Positions 5,376 to 13,772 of a stretch of 14,105 bases of DNA are shown here, in pieces. Position numbers and translations under genes: made by a program. The notes below the pieces were generated by a model that did no database searches, was not told the DNA's origin, and saw only the letters and a program-made list of their open reading frames with translations. The stretch lies in assembly GCA_021794335.1 (NCBI GenBank), contig JAJYQZ010000062.1, forward strand, positions 1-14,105, read 5' to 3'. Source of the DNA: a bacterium (GTDB lineage Bacteria; SZUA-79; Acidulodesulfobacterales; Acidulodesulfobacteraceae). Every line of letters begins with the position of its first letter. The stretch's first letter is position 1.

Positions 5376-7805
5376 ATGGCGATAAAAAAATCTCAACTAT
5401 ATAGCTCAATTTGGCAGGCTTGCGACGAACTCAGGGGGGGGATGGATGCCTCGCAATATAAGGACTATGTTCTCGTACTTTTATTTGTTAGATATGTCTC
5501 GGATAAATATTCTGTCAAGCCTGATGGGGTAGTGCGAATTCCTGAGGGAGGAAGTTTTGCAGACCTTGTTAAACTTAAAGGTAAAACCGATATAGGAGAC
5601 GGAATCAATAAGGTTTTAAGCAAGCTTGCCAAGGCTAATTATTTGGAAGGGGTAATTGATGCCGTTGATTTTAACGACGAAGACAAACTTGGTAAGGGAA
5701 AAGATATGCAGGACCGTCTTTCTAATCTTATAGCTATTTTTGAAAACCCCGATCTGGATTTTAGTAAAAACAAAGCCGAAGGCGACGATCTTTTAGGCGA
5801 TGCTTATGAATACCTGATGAAACACTTTGCCGTGGAATCCGGCAAAGCCAAGGGGCAATTTTATACCCCCGCAGAGGTTTCCCGTGTCATTGCCAAAGTC
5901 ATTGATGCGAGCAAGGCCGATAAAAATAATACCGTCTATGACCCTACCTGCGGAAGCGGTTCATTGTTGCTGAAGGTTGCGGATGAAACCCATAACGGTA
6001 TTACCATATATGGTCAGGAGCTTGATAATTCTACGGGCGCATTGGCCAAAATAAATATGTGGCTTCATAACCAACTTTTTGCGGACATTAAAAGAGGGCA
6101 AAGCACTTTATCTACTCCTCTTTTTATTGAAAAAGGCACTCTTAAAACCTTTGACTATGTTGTTGCTAATCCCCCTTTTTCATACAAGGCGTGGCGTAAT
6201 GGGTTTAATCCAGAACATGATATATATGGAAGGTTTGACGGCTTTGGAATTCCTCCTAGGAAAAATGGAGACTATGCATTTCTCCTGCACATTTTAAAAT
6301 CGCTTAAATCAACCGGAACAGGGGCTGTAGTTCTTCCTCACGGAGTTTTATTCCGAGGGAACGCTGAAGCGGAAATCCGAAAAAATATTATCGGGCGTGG
6401 TTATATTAAAGGCATTATCGGTCTTCCTGCCAATCTTTTTTACGGTACGGGCATTCCAGCCTGCATCATCATTCTTGACAAATCCCAATCCGCAAAACGC
6501 AAAGGCATATTTATGATAGAGGCATCGAAAGGATTTGTAAAGGACGGAAACAAAAACCGGTTGCGCGAACAGGATATAAGGAAGATAGTCGATGCCTTCA
6601 GGGGTAATATGGAAATACCTAAATACTCCCGCTTTGTCGAGAATGATGAAATAATAAAAAATGAATATAACCTTAATTTACCCCGTTATGTCGATACCAC
6701 AGAGGAAGAAGATATCCAGGATATAGAGGCCCATCTTTTAGGCGGAATTCCAGATGCGGATATAGACGCATTAAAAGAATACTGGAATATATGTCCAACT
6801 CTTAAGAGTATGCTTTTTAAGGCCAATGGTCGAAAGGGATACAGCGATTTATCGGTTTCAAATGAGGACATAAAAACCACAATACTTAATAATGACGAGT
6901 TTAAAGCATTTCGGGATAAAGTAATCAGCGCCTTTTCAAAATGGGTTAATGATTCCATAATCTTTTTAAGACAGATTTCAACATCCGACCATCCCAGGGC
7001 CGTTATTCAAAAATTATCGGACGATATATTCAATGCTTGTTCTGATCTTGGCCTAATCGACAAATACGACATATATCAACATCTAATGAATTACTGGGAT
7101 GAATTCATGCAGGACGATGTGCATATTATTACTGCTGATGGTTGGACCTCAGGGAATGAGGTTATTCGTTTGCAGAAAACCGTTAAGAGTGGCAAGAAAG
7201 ATATCGAAGGACTACAGGGACTCGAAGGCCGTTTAATTCCTGTATCTCTTGTTGTTAAAACTTATTTTTCAGATGAAAGCTCCAATGTTGAAAAATTAAA
7301 TAATGAACTTGAACAAGCAAGGGCAGATATGGAATTGCTTAAGGAAGAAAACGGCGGGGAAGACGGGTTACTATCCGAGGTTATCGAGAACGATAAAATT
7401 ACAAAAGACAATTTACAAAAAAGAATTAAAGAGATTAAGAGCAGTCCAGAAGATGTCGATGAATTAGCTATTCTTGATCAATACCTTGCTTTGCTTGAAA
7501 GTGAAACCAAGATTAAAAAACAGATAAAAGATGCCGAAAAAGACCTTGAGCGGAAAACATTGGCTAAATATCCGGTGATTACTAAGGAAGAAATTAAAGT
7601 TCTGGTCATTGAGCGTAAATGGATGAATGAGTTGTTATTGCACGTAACGAACGAAATCGATAGCTTATCTCAAAAATTAACTGGTCGAATAAAAGAACTT
7701 TCCGAACGTTATGATGAACCATTACCGGAGATTTTAAATGAAGTTGAAGAATTGGCAAGAAAAGTCGAAGGGCATTTAATTAAGATGGGTTTTAATTGGG
7801 AATAA
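5376..7805 (+). CDS. hsdM: Type I restriction-modification system methyltransferase subunit (HsdM)
   Basis: HsdM transfers methyl from S-adenosylmethionine to adenine N6 within the site chosen by HsdS. It also forms the M2S core of the restriction complex. The 809-residue protein has the helical N-terminal HsdM domain (SSIWQACDELRGGMDASQYKDYVL), then GQFYTPAEV (about 160-168), SAM motif I DPTCGSGS (189-196) and catalytic motif IV NPPF (265-268). It is longer than classical HsdM of about 500 residues. The extra part from about 440 on contains a long charged coiled-coil region (about 630-720) and probably belongs to the longer-M subfamily, where it contacts HsdS or HsdR. The start has no visible Shine-Dalgarno, only an AT-rich leader 37 bases after the PIN gene. 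hsdS follows directly. Confidence 0.95.
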   Translation: MAIKKSQLYSSIWQACDELRGGMDASQYKDYVLVLLFVRYVSDKYSVKPDGVVRIPEGGSFADLVKLKGKTDIGDGINKVLSKLAKANYLEGVIDAVDFNDEDKLGKGKDMQDRLSNLIAIFENPDLDFSKNKAEGDDLLGDAYEYLMKHFAVESGKAKGQFYTPAEVSRVIAKVIDASKADKNNTVYDPTCGSGSLLLKVADETHNGITIYGQELDNSTGALAKINMWLHNQLFADIKRGQSTLSTPLFIEKGTLKTFDYVVANPPFSYKAWRNGFNPEHDIYGRFDGFGIPPRKNGDYAFLLHILKSLKSTGTGAVVLPHGVLFRGNAEAEIRKNIIGRGYIKGIIGLPANLFYGTGIPACIIILDKSQSAKRKGIFMIEASKGFVKDGNKNRLREQDIRKIVDAFRGNMEIPKYSRFVENDEIIKNEYNLNLPRYVDTTEEEDIQDIEAHLLGGIPDADIDALKEYWNICPTLKSMLFKANGRKGYSDLSVSNEDIKTTILNNDEFKAFRDKVISAFSKWVNDSIIFLRQISTSDHPRAVIQKLSDDIFNACSDLGLIDKYDIYQHLMNYWDEFMQDDVHIITADGWTSGNEVIRLQKTVKSGKKDIEGLQGLEGRLIPVSLVVKTYFSDESSNVEKLNNELEQARADMELLKEENGGEDGLLSEVIENDKITKDNLQKRIKEIKSSPEDVDELAILDQYLALLESETKIKKQIKDAEKDLERKTLAKYPVITKEEIKVLVIERKWMNELLLHVTNEIDSLSQKLTGRIKELSERYDEPLPEILNEVEELARKVEGHLIKMGFNWE

Positions 7806-7810
7806 TTATC

Positions 7811-8983
7811 GTGAAGGAAAGCCAAAAAATTCCTAAAGGGTATAAGAAGACAGAACTAGGTGTAATTCCTGAGGATTGGAATTTAAAAACTGTTGCTGAC
7901 TTTGGAAACATAATTACTGGCAGTACTCCTTCAACAAAAATTAAAGAATATTGGAATGGAGATATTCCCTGGGTTACTCCAACTGATATTACTGTTAAAA
8001 AAGATATTTATTGCACTGAAAGGGAGATTACAAAAGATGGTTTAAATAAAATTAGGAGATTACCATTAGATTCCTTACTTATAACTTGTATTGCGAGTAT
8101 TGGCAAAAACACGATTTTAAAAAAGGAAGGTGCTTGTAACCAGCAAATAAATGCAATTATCCCTGATAAAAAATTTAATATTGATTTTCTTTATTATGTT
8201 TTTGAAAAAGCTATAAAATATTTAATTGGACATGCAGGTATTACTGCTACAAATATAATATCTAAGCAAAATTTTTCCAATATTAGATTTGCGGTTCCAG
8301 AATTAAAAGAGCAAACCAAAATCGGCAGTGTATTGTCCAATATTGATTCCCTCATAGAAAACCTTGAAAAGATAATCGAAAAGAAAAAATTAATCAAACA
8401 GGGTGCTATGCAGGAATTGCTTACAGGAAAAAAACGCCTGCCAGGGTTTAGCAGCAGGTGGGAAGTAAAAAGATTGGGGGAACTTTTATATTACGAACAG
8501 CCTACTAAATATATTGTCAAAAATAATGAATATAGCATCAGAAATATAGTGCCGGTTTTGACCGCGGGCAAGAGTTTTATTCTTGGTTATACAAATGAGG
8601 AACATAATATATTTAGAAATCTGCCAGTGATAATTTTTGATGATTTTACGACAGCGAGTCAATTTGTGGATTTTCCATTTAAAGTTAAATCCTCCGCAAT
8701 GAAAATATTAAAGCCTGTAGATAAATATACAGATCTACGATTTGTTTTTTGCGAGATGCAGTTGATTAATTTTAAACTTGGGGATCATAAGCGGTATTGG
8801 ATATCCGAATACCAGAATTTAAAGATTGACATTCCCAATACTGTTGAGCAATCTGCCATTGCCGCCGTCCTCTCCGATATGGATGCCGAAATCGATAAAT
8901 TTGAAGTAGAGCTTTCTAAATACAAAAATATTAAGCAAGGCATGATGCAAAACTTATTAACGGGAAAAATAAGACTGGTTTGA
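7811..8983 (+). CDS. hsdS: Type I restriction-modification specificity subunit (HsdS)
   Basis: HsdS recognises the bipartite DNA target of the complex. The protein has two target-recognition domains, each starting with a W-x-x-K/R-x-L/V-type motif: EDWNLKTVADFG near residue 20 and SRWEVKRLGELL near residue 216. Each is followed by a conserved helical spacer. The spacers end in the near-identical repeats IKQGAMQELLTGKKRL (195-210) and IKQGMMQNLLTGKIRL (374-389), typical of the circular HsdS architecture. The recognition sequence cannot be deduced by eye. I chose GTG 7811, five bases after hsdM ends and nine bases after a GGGA motif. TTG 7796, overlapping hsdM by ten bases, is an alternative that adds five residues. 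No second hsdS or inverted repeats are present, so there is no sign of shuffling. Confidence 0.93.
   Translation: MKESQKIPKGYKKTELGVIPEDWNLKTVADFGNIITGSTPSTKIKEYWNGDIPWVTPTDITVKKDIYCTEREITKDGLNKIRRLPLDSLLITCIASIGKNTILKKEGACNQQINAIIPDKKFNIDFLYYVFEKAIKYLIGHAGITATNIISKQNFSNIRFAVPELKEQTKIGSVLSNIDSLIENLEKIIEKKKLIKQGAMQELLTGKKRLPGFSSRWEVKRLGELLYYEQPTKYIVKNNEYSIRNIVPVLTAGKSFILGYTNEEHNIFRNLPVIIFDDFTTASQFVDFPFKVKSSAMKILKPVDKYTDLRFVFCEMQLINFKLGDHKRYWISEYQNLKIDIPNTVEQSAIAAVLSDMDAEIDKFEVELSKYKNIKQGMMQNLLTGKIRLV
8393..8440 (+). repeat. HsdS internal repeat, first copy
   Basis: These 48 bases encode IKQGAMQELLTGKKRL at the end of the first conserved spacer. The second copy is at 8930-8977. Thirteen of sixteen residues match, but the DNA differs at many third positions. 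The copies are therefore old and unlikely to recombine readily. Confidence 0.75.
8930..8977 (+). repeat. HsdS internal repeat, second copy
   Basis: These 48 bases encode IKQGMMQNLLTGKIRL at the C-terminal end of HsdS, mirroring 8393-8440. They mark the end of the second half of the protein, two codons before the stop. Confidence 0.75.
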
Positions 8984-8987
8984 GACT

Positions 8988-11900
8988 ATGGATTCTTTCA
9001 ATTCAACAAAAGTCGGGCAGTTGGAAATAAAAACGCAGGGCCGTGTGGTGCGTTTATTTCAAAATAGGCTTGGCTACGAATATTTCCTGCCCGAAGATAA
9101 CACAAATGTTGAGCGTCAACATCTAAGGCGGTTTCTGATTAAGGCCGGTTATAAAGATATTATAGCGGATAAAGCTATATCCGAGCTGAAAAAGTCGGCA
9201 GATGCTTCTAACGCTAAGAGCCTTTACAAGCTTAATAAGGAAATCTACAACTTGCTTCGCTATGGGGTGAAGGTTCGCGAGGAACTTGGGGAAAATTATC
9301 AAACTGTCTGGCTTATAGATTGGGAAAATCCTGAAAACAATAATTTTTCGATTGCCGAAGAAGTTACTATAAGCGGAAATCGTGCAAAGCGACCAGATAT
9401 AGTGCTTTATGTAAATGGGATAGCCATCAGCGTAATCGAACTTAAGCGGAGCATTGTTTCGGTTTCGGAAGGAATAAGGCAAAACATAGGCAACCAGAAG
9501 GAAGAGTATATCAGCACGTTTTTCAGGACGATTCAGCTTGTTATGGCCGGAAACGATACTGAAGGCCTGCGTTACGGGACTACAGAAACTACTGAAGATT
9601 ATTACCTTTCATGGAAAGAAAAAGGGAATGAAGAAGAACTTGTATTAGACAAGGCTTTATTGCAACTATGCAATAAAAAAAGACTTCTGGAAATAATGCA
9701 TGATTTTATTATCTTTGACAGTGGAATTAAAAAGATTTGCAGGCATAATCAATATTTCGGGGTAAAGTCCGCACAGGATTATGCAAACAGGCATGAGGGA
9801 GGAATTATATGGCATACACAGGGGAGCGGGAAAAGTTTAACTATGGTCTGGCTTGCAAGATGGATACATGAAAGTATAGATGATTCTAGGGTTCTTCTTC
9901 TTACCGACCGCACGGAACTGGACGAGCAGATTGAAAAGGTATTTACAGGAGTAAATGAAAATATTTACAGGACAAAAAGTGCAAAGGAGCTACTGGAGGA
10001 ACTCAATAAAAAAAACAAATGGCTTCTATGCTCTCTCGTTCATAAATTTGGAAGAGTTAGGAGCGGAGGAGATTTTGAAATTGACGATTCCGTGATTAAA
10101 GCAAATTTACCCAAAAACTTTTCCGCAAAGGGCGATTTATTTGTTTTTATAGATGAGTGTCACCGTTCCCATACAGGTAAACTCCACGAAGCAATGAAAG
10201 GGCTTTTGCCGAACGCAGTTTTTATAGGGTTTACGGGAACGCCTCTTTTGAAGGTTGATAAAAAGACCAGTATTGAAATGTTCGGTCCTTATATCCATAC
10301 ATACAAATATAATGATGCGGTGGCCGACAAGGTGGTTCTGGATTTACGTTATGAAGCCCGCAGGGTTCCACAGGAAATTACTTCTCAGGAAAAGATTGAT
10401 GCATGGTTCGAGGAAAGGACAAAAGGGCTTACCGATTTTGCCAGGGCAGAACTTAAGAAGCGCTGGGGTACGATGCAAAGCCTGCTTTCCTCAGGGTCTA
10501 GGTTAGAAAAGATTGTTTTCGACATATTAGACGATTTTTATAAAAAGGACCGTTTGTCAAGCGGGCGTGGGAATGCCATGCTTATATCAAGTAGCATTTA
10601 TGAGGCATGCAGGTATTATGATATTTTTCAATCCAAAGGCTTTACGAAGTGCGGGGTTATAACCTCTTATGAACCGAATGCTTTATCTACAGATACCCCT
10701 GAATATGCTGTCTATCAAAAAATGTTAAATGGGAAAAGCACGGAAGATTTTGAAAGGGAAGCAAAAAAGAAATTTATAGAGACCCCCGGGCAGATGCAAC
10801 TTTTAATAGTGGTGGATAAGCTTCTTACCGGCTTCGACGCTCCTCCGGCAACTTTTCTTTATATAGATAAGAATATGCAGGATCATGGCCTGTTCCAGGC
10901 TATCTGCCGCGTGAACAGGTTGGACGGCGAAGACAAAAAATATGGCTATATAGTAGATTACCGTGACTTGTTTAAAAAGTTGGAAAAAGCGGTTATAGAT
11001 TATACGTCCGGAGCATTTGAACGATTTGATAAGGAGGACGTGATAGGGCTTTTAAAAGACCGTTTTGTTGAAGGTAAAAAAGATTTGGAAGGGGCACTCG
11101 AAACCGTCAGGGCTTTATGCGAACCTGTTTCTCCTCCTAAAGATTCCTCTTATTACATAAATTACTTTTGCGGCGATGTCGAAAATCCATATTCTCTTAA
11201 GGAAAATGAAATAAAGAGGGTTAAGCTTTATAAATCAGTAAGCCACTTGCTTATAGCGTATTCAGATATAGCGAATGATATGGAGGGTTCAGGCTATACT
11301 AAAGAGCAAATAAGCCAGATTAATAAAGAAGTTAAATTCTATGAACAATTGAAAACGGAAATCAAACTCGCGAGCGGCGATTATATAGACCTTAAAAAAT
11401 ATGAGCCTTCCATGCGAATCCTAATAGATAGATATATTGACGCAAAGGAAAGCGAAAAATTATCTGGATTTGATAATACTAATCTAGTTGATTTGCTTGT
11501 AAAAAAAGGGCAGGATGCAATTAATAATTTGCCGGAATCAATTTCTTCCGATAAAGAGGCGGTGGCAGAAACTATCGAAAATAACGTCCGTAAGCTTATA
11601 ATTGATGAAATGCCGACAAATCCTATGTATTACAATAAAATGTCAGAATTATTAACCGAGCTTATTAAAAAACGCAAGCAGGAAGATTTAGAATACAAGG
11701 AATATCTTAAAACCATAGCCGAACTGACAAAGAGGGTAAAAGACCCAATGGAAGAGATGGTTGGCAATAAGATAAACACCAAGGGCAAGCGAGCTTTATA
11801 CGATAATCTGGGCCAGGATATAGAAAAAGCTATTAAAGTTTATGAATCGGTGATGGAGTCAAGGCTTGATGGATGGGACGGAAATCCTTTAAAAGAAAGG

Positions 11901-12011
11901 GCGATAAGGAATGGAATAAAAGATGCCTTAAAAGATATTGATGTTAATATTAATGACTATGAACTTACTAAGTTAATGGATATTATAAGGACTCATAAAA
12001 ATGAATTCTAA
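8988..12011 (+). CDS. hsdR: Type I restriction endonuclease subunit (HsdR)
   Basis: HsdR is the motor and nuclease of the type I complex: it translocates DNA using ATP and cuts at a distance from unmethylated sites. At 1007 residues it has the usual length. The nuclease domain shows the PD-(D/E)xK signature D137 (RPDIVLYV) with E151-L-K153 (VIELKRS). Helicase motifs follow: Walker A QGSGKS (278-283, with HT before it), DECH box (389-392), motif III FTGTP (415-419) and motif VI QAICRVNR (637-644). A helical C-terminal region of about 300 residues completes it, matching the HsdM-binding part of the family. The gene begins four bases after hsdS and overlaps the following metallopeptidase gene by 11 bases. 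No disruption is visible, so the enzyme should be active. Confidence 0.96.
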   Translation: MDSFNSTKVGQLEIKTQGRVVRLFQNRLGYEYFLPEDNTNVERQHLRRFLIKAGYKDIIADKAISELKKSADASNAKSLYKLNKEIYNLLRYGVKVREELGENYQTVWLIDWENPENNNFSIAEEVTISGNRAKRPDIVLYVNGIAISVIELKRSIVSVSEGIRQNIGNQKEEYISTFFRTIQLVMAGNDTEGLRYGTTETTEDYYLSWKEKGNEEELVLDKALLQLCNKKRLLEIMHDFIIFDSGIKKICRHNQYFGVKSAQDYANRHEGGIIWHTQGSGKSLTMVWLARWIHESIDDSRVLLLTDRTELDEQIEKVFTGVNENIYRTKSAKELLEELNKKNKWLLCSLVHKFGRVRSGGDFEIDDSVIKANLPKNFSAKGDLFVFIDECHRSHTGKLHEAMKGLLPNAVFIGFTGTPLLKVDKKTSIEMFGPYIHTYKYNDAVADKVVLDLRYEARRVPQEITSQEKIDAWFEERTKGLTDFARAELKKRWGTMQSLLSSGSRLEKIVFDILDDFYKKDRLSSGRGNAMLISSSIYEACRYYDIFQSKGFTKCGVITSYEPNALSTDTPEYAVYQKMLNGKSTEDFEREAKKKFIETPGQMQLLIVVDKLLTGFDAPPATFLYIDKNMQDHGLFQAICRVNRLDGEDKKYGYIVDYRDLFKKLEKAVIDYTSGAFERFDKEDVIGLLKDRFVEGKKDLEGALETVRALCEPVSPPKDSSYYINYFCGDVENPYSLKENEIKRVKLYKSVSHLLIAYSDIANDMEGSGYTKEQISQINKEVKFYEQLKTEIKLASGDYIDLKKYEPSMRILIDRYIDAKESEKLSGFDNTNLVDLLVKKGQDAINNLPESISSDKEAVAETIENNVRKLIIDEMPTNPMYYNKMSELLTELIKKRKQEDLEYKEYLKTIAELTKRVKDPMEEMVGNKINTKGKRALYDNLGQDIEKAIKVYESVMESRLDGWDGNPLKERAIRNGIKDALKDIDVNINDYELTKLMDIIRTHKNEF
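11987..11991 (+). promoter_or_regulatory. Internal ribosome binding site in the end of hsdR
   Basis: AAGGA inside the last codons of hsdR lies nine bases before ATG 12001. It supports the 11-base overlap as the real start of the metallopeptidase rather than a later ATG, and suggests coupled translation. Confidence 0.5.
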
Positions 12012-12732
12012 TTTCTGTTTATCTGTTAACGGCATTGAAGTATCAGTCATAAGAAAACCGATTAAAAATCTTCATCTTTCCGTGATGCCTCCCAATGGCT
12101 GGGTTAGAGTGACAGCGCCTGATAAAATGAAAGACGAGGTAATCAAAGCGCTTTTAGCTGTTAAGCTCCGGTGGATTAAAAAACAACAAGCTAAATTTGA
12201 ATGCCAGGAAAGGCAAACCGAAAGAGAATATGTTGCTGGTGAGAGTCATTACTTTTTAGGCAAAAGGTACCGTCTTGAGGTTATTTTTAAAGATGCAAAA
12301 CCCAGTGTTTTTTTAAGAGGGAATAATAAAATCATTTTGCAAGTTAGACATGAAAGCTCTAAATCCGTCAGGCAAGAAGTTATGTATAATTGGTACCGGG
12401 AAGAGTTATTCCTTTATGCAGGCGAAGTTATTGCCGAATGGGAAGGAAAAATAGGAGTAAAAGCGGAATTCTTTGGGATTAAACGCATGAGAACGCGGTG
12501 GGGTAGTTGTAATCATGAAAAAAGAAGGATATGGTTAAATCTTGAATTGGCAAAGAAGCCGGTAAATTGCATTGAGTATGTAATTGTTCATGAGTTGATA
12601 CATATAATAACAAAAAAACATGATAATGAATTTTTTTCTTTAATGGACAAATATTTACCTAACTGGAAAAGCATGAAAGAAGAACTGAATAGATTTATGT
12701 TGTCAGATGAAAAATGGAGCAAATACGACTAA
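12001..12732 (+). CDS. YgjP-type M48 family zinc metallopeptidase (DUF45)
   Basis: The 243-residue protein has the layout of the YgjP/DUF45 group. An N-terminal beta-rich part (LHLSVMPPNGWVRVTAP, then KLRWIKKQQ) is followed by RTRWGSC (about 164-170) and the zinc site HELIH at 197-201. A further His, H207 (KKHDNEFF), fits a third ligand. The conserved closing PNWK is present. These proteins are predicted zinc proteases related to SprT/WSS1-like enzymes. No signal peptide or membrane helix is seen, so it is cytoplasmic. Family members are often found directly after hsdR, and here the genes overlap by 11 bases and must be co-expressed. Its job there is unknown: subunit turnover or protein-DNA crosslink removal are speculations. 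Confidence 0.9.
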   Translation: MNSNFCLSVNGIEVSVIRKPIKNLHLSVMPPNGWVRVTAPDKMKDEVIKALLAVKLRWIKKQQAKFECQERQTEREYVAGESHYFLGKRYRLEVIFKDAKPSVFLRGNNKIILQVRHESSKSVRQEVMYNWYREELFLYAGEVIAEWEGKIGVKAEFFGIKRMRTRWGSCNHEKRRIWLNLELAKKPVNCIEYVIVHELIHIITKKHDNEFFSLMDKYLPNWKSMKEELNRFMLSDEKWSKYD

Positions 12733-12822
12733 TTGTAATCCAAAATCAATAAGTTAAATAAATAGTCTCATATATAATTTAATATTCAAAATATAAAATA
12801 ATTTATCGTTTAATTTCTTTCA
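12733..12822 (+). other. AT-rich intergenic segment before the Fic/Doc gene
   Basis: Ninety bases with no gene separate the metallopeptidase from the Fic gene. A TATAAT at 12773-12778 could be a -10 element, but I find no convincing -35 at 16-18 bases. No terminator hairpin with a U-run is visible and no antitoxin-sized frame fits. The Fic gene may be read through from the operon or have its own weak promoter. Confidence 0.35.
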
Positions 12823-13650
12823 ATGAGTACTCTTACATTATCTATAGATGAGGTTAAAAAGATACATGATATTCTTGTTGATGATTTTTCTAATACCAAA
12901 GACCCAATTCTTCCTCCCGGCATAAAGAATGAGGACTTACTTGCTTCTGCTGTAAGCAGGCAAGAAACCAGCCTAAACGGCATACTAAAGTATCCGAATA
13001 CTATTCTTAATGCGTCAACTTTGCTATATGGTATTTGTAATAATCATCCATTTCATAATGGCAATAAACGAACTGCTTTAGTATCAATGTTGGTGCACCT
13101 TGAAAAAAATAGAATCACCTTATTTGATACTTCTCAAAAAGAATTGTATGATTTCATGATTAAAGTCGCAGATCATAAAATTGCTAATATATCTGTTAAG
13201 CGCTCAAAGGCAAAATCTTCAAAAGTAAAAGCCATAAAATCAGATGACGAAGTGAATGCAATTGCTCAATGGATCAAAAAGCGTTCAGCTCCTATAAAAA
13301 AGGGTGAAAAACATAATATTACATATAGAGAGCTTCGAAGAATACTTTCTAGCTTTGGATATGAATTAGAAGATCATAATAAAAATATGATTAGAATAGT
13401 TAGATATGTTATTGTAAAAAAGGGTTTTTTTATAAAAAAGGAAATTAAAGAAAGAAAACCCATTGAGAATATTCCATGGCCTGGCGAAAATCGTTTAGTA
13501 AATATAAATGAAATAAAGCGAATTCGGAAAATATGTAATCTTGAGGAGCAGGATGGTGTAGATAGCGATAGTTTTTATAATTACACCTCTATCGTTGATT
13601 CTTTTATTAATAAATATCGTAAAGTTCTTAATCGGTTGGCAAAAGTATAA
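12823..13650 (+). CDS. Fic/Doc-family protein with an extra C-terminal domain
   Basis: The first 125 of 275 residues form a Fic/Doc fold: LSIDEVKKIHDILVDDF, GIKNEDLLASAVSRQETS and the signature HPFHNGNKRT from H75 to T84. Such proteins transfer AMP or phosphate to proteins; phage P1 Doc phosphorylates EF-Tu. The position that usually holds a metal-binding Asp/Glu in Fic enzymes is Asn (N79), a variant that I recall as tolerated in Doc-type motifs. The rest (about 140-275) starts with a Lys/Ser-rich linker and contains ITYRELRRILSSFGYELED, which recalls small HicA-like RNA-binding folds but is not assigned. No inhibitory (S/T)xxxE(G/N) helix and no antitoxin gene is visible next to it. ATG 12823 lacks a Shine-Dalgarno. 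It is the last gene of the island. Confidence 0.85.
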   Translation: MSTLTLSIDEVKKIHDILVDDFSNTKDPILPPGIKNEDLLASAVSRQETSLNGILKYPNTILNASTLLYGICNNHPFHNGNKRTALVSMLVHLEKNRITLFDTSQKELYDFMIKVADHKIANISVKRSKAKSSKVKAIKSDDEVNAIAQWIKKRSAPIKKGEKHNITYRELRRILSSFGYELEDHNKNMIRIVRYVIVKKGFFIKKEIKERKPIENIPWPGENRLVNINEIKRIRKICNLEEQDGVDSDSFYNYTSIVDSFINKYRKVLNRLAKV

Positions 13651-13772
13651 AATATATATATGATTGAACTATTGAATTAACTAATAATTCAAAATGTCAA
13701 CAAAAACCTCTATAGTCATTTTTTGATGCCCTGTTTCTCCCTGCAAACATAAATATTTCCCGCCACACCACC
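13651..13772. other. Right inner end of the island, no gene
   Basis: 122 AT-rich bases without a credible reading frame. A perfect 8-base inverted repeat TTGAATTA / TAATTCAA (13672-13679 and 13685-13692) sits 22 bases after the Fic stop. It lacks a U-run, so it would be a poor terminator. It may instead be an integrase-side or regulatory palindrome. Confidence 0.35.

Noticed and set aside
8393..8977. Phase-variable or shuffling hsdS locus
   Set aside because: Only one hsdS is present, there is no inverted partner or invertase, and the internal repeats differ at the DNA level.
13672..13692. Rho-independent terminator after the Fic gene
   Set aside because: The eight-base stem is almost all A-T and is not followed by a run of T, so it would be weak; kept only as a palindrome.
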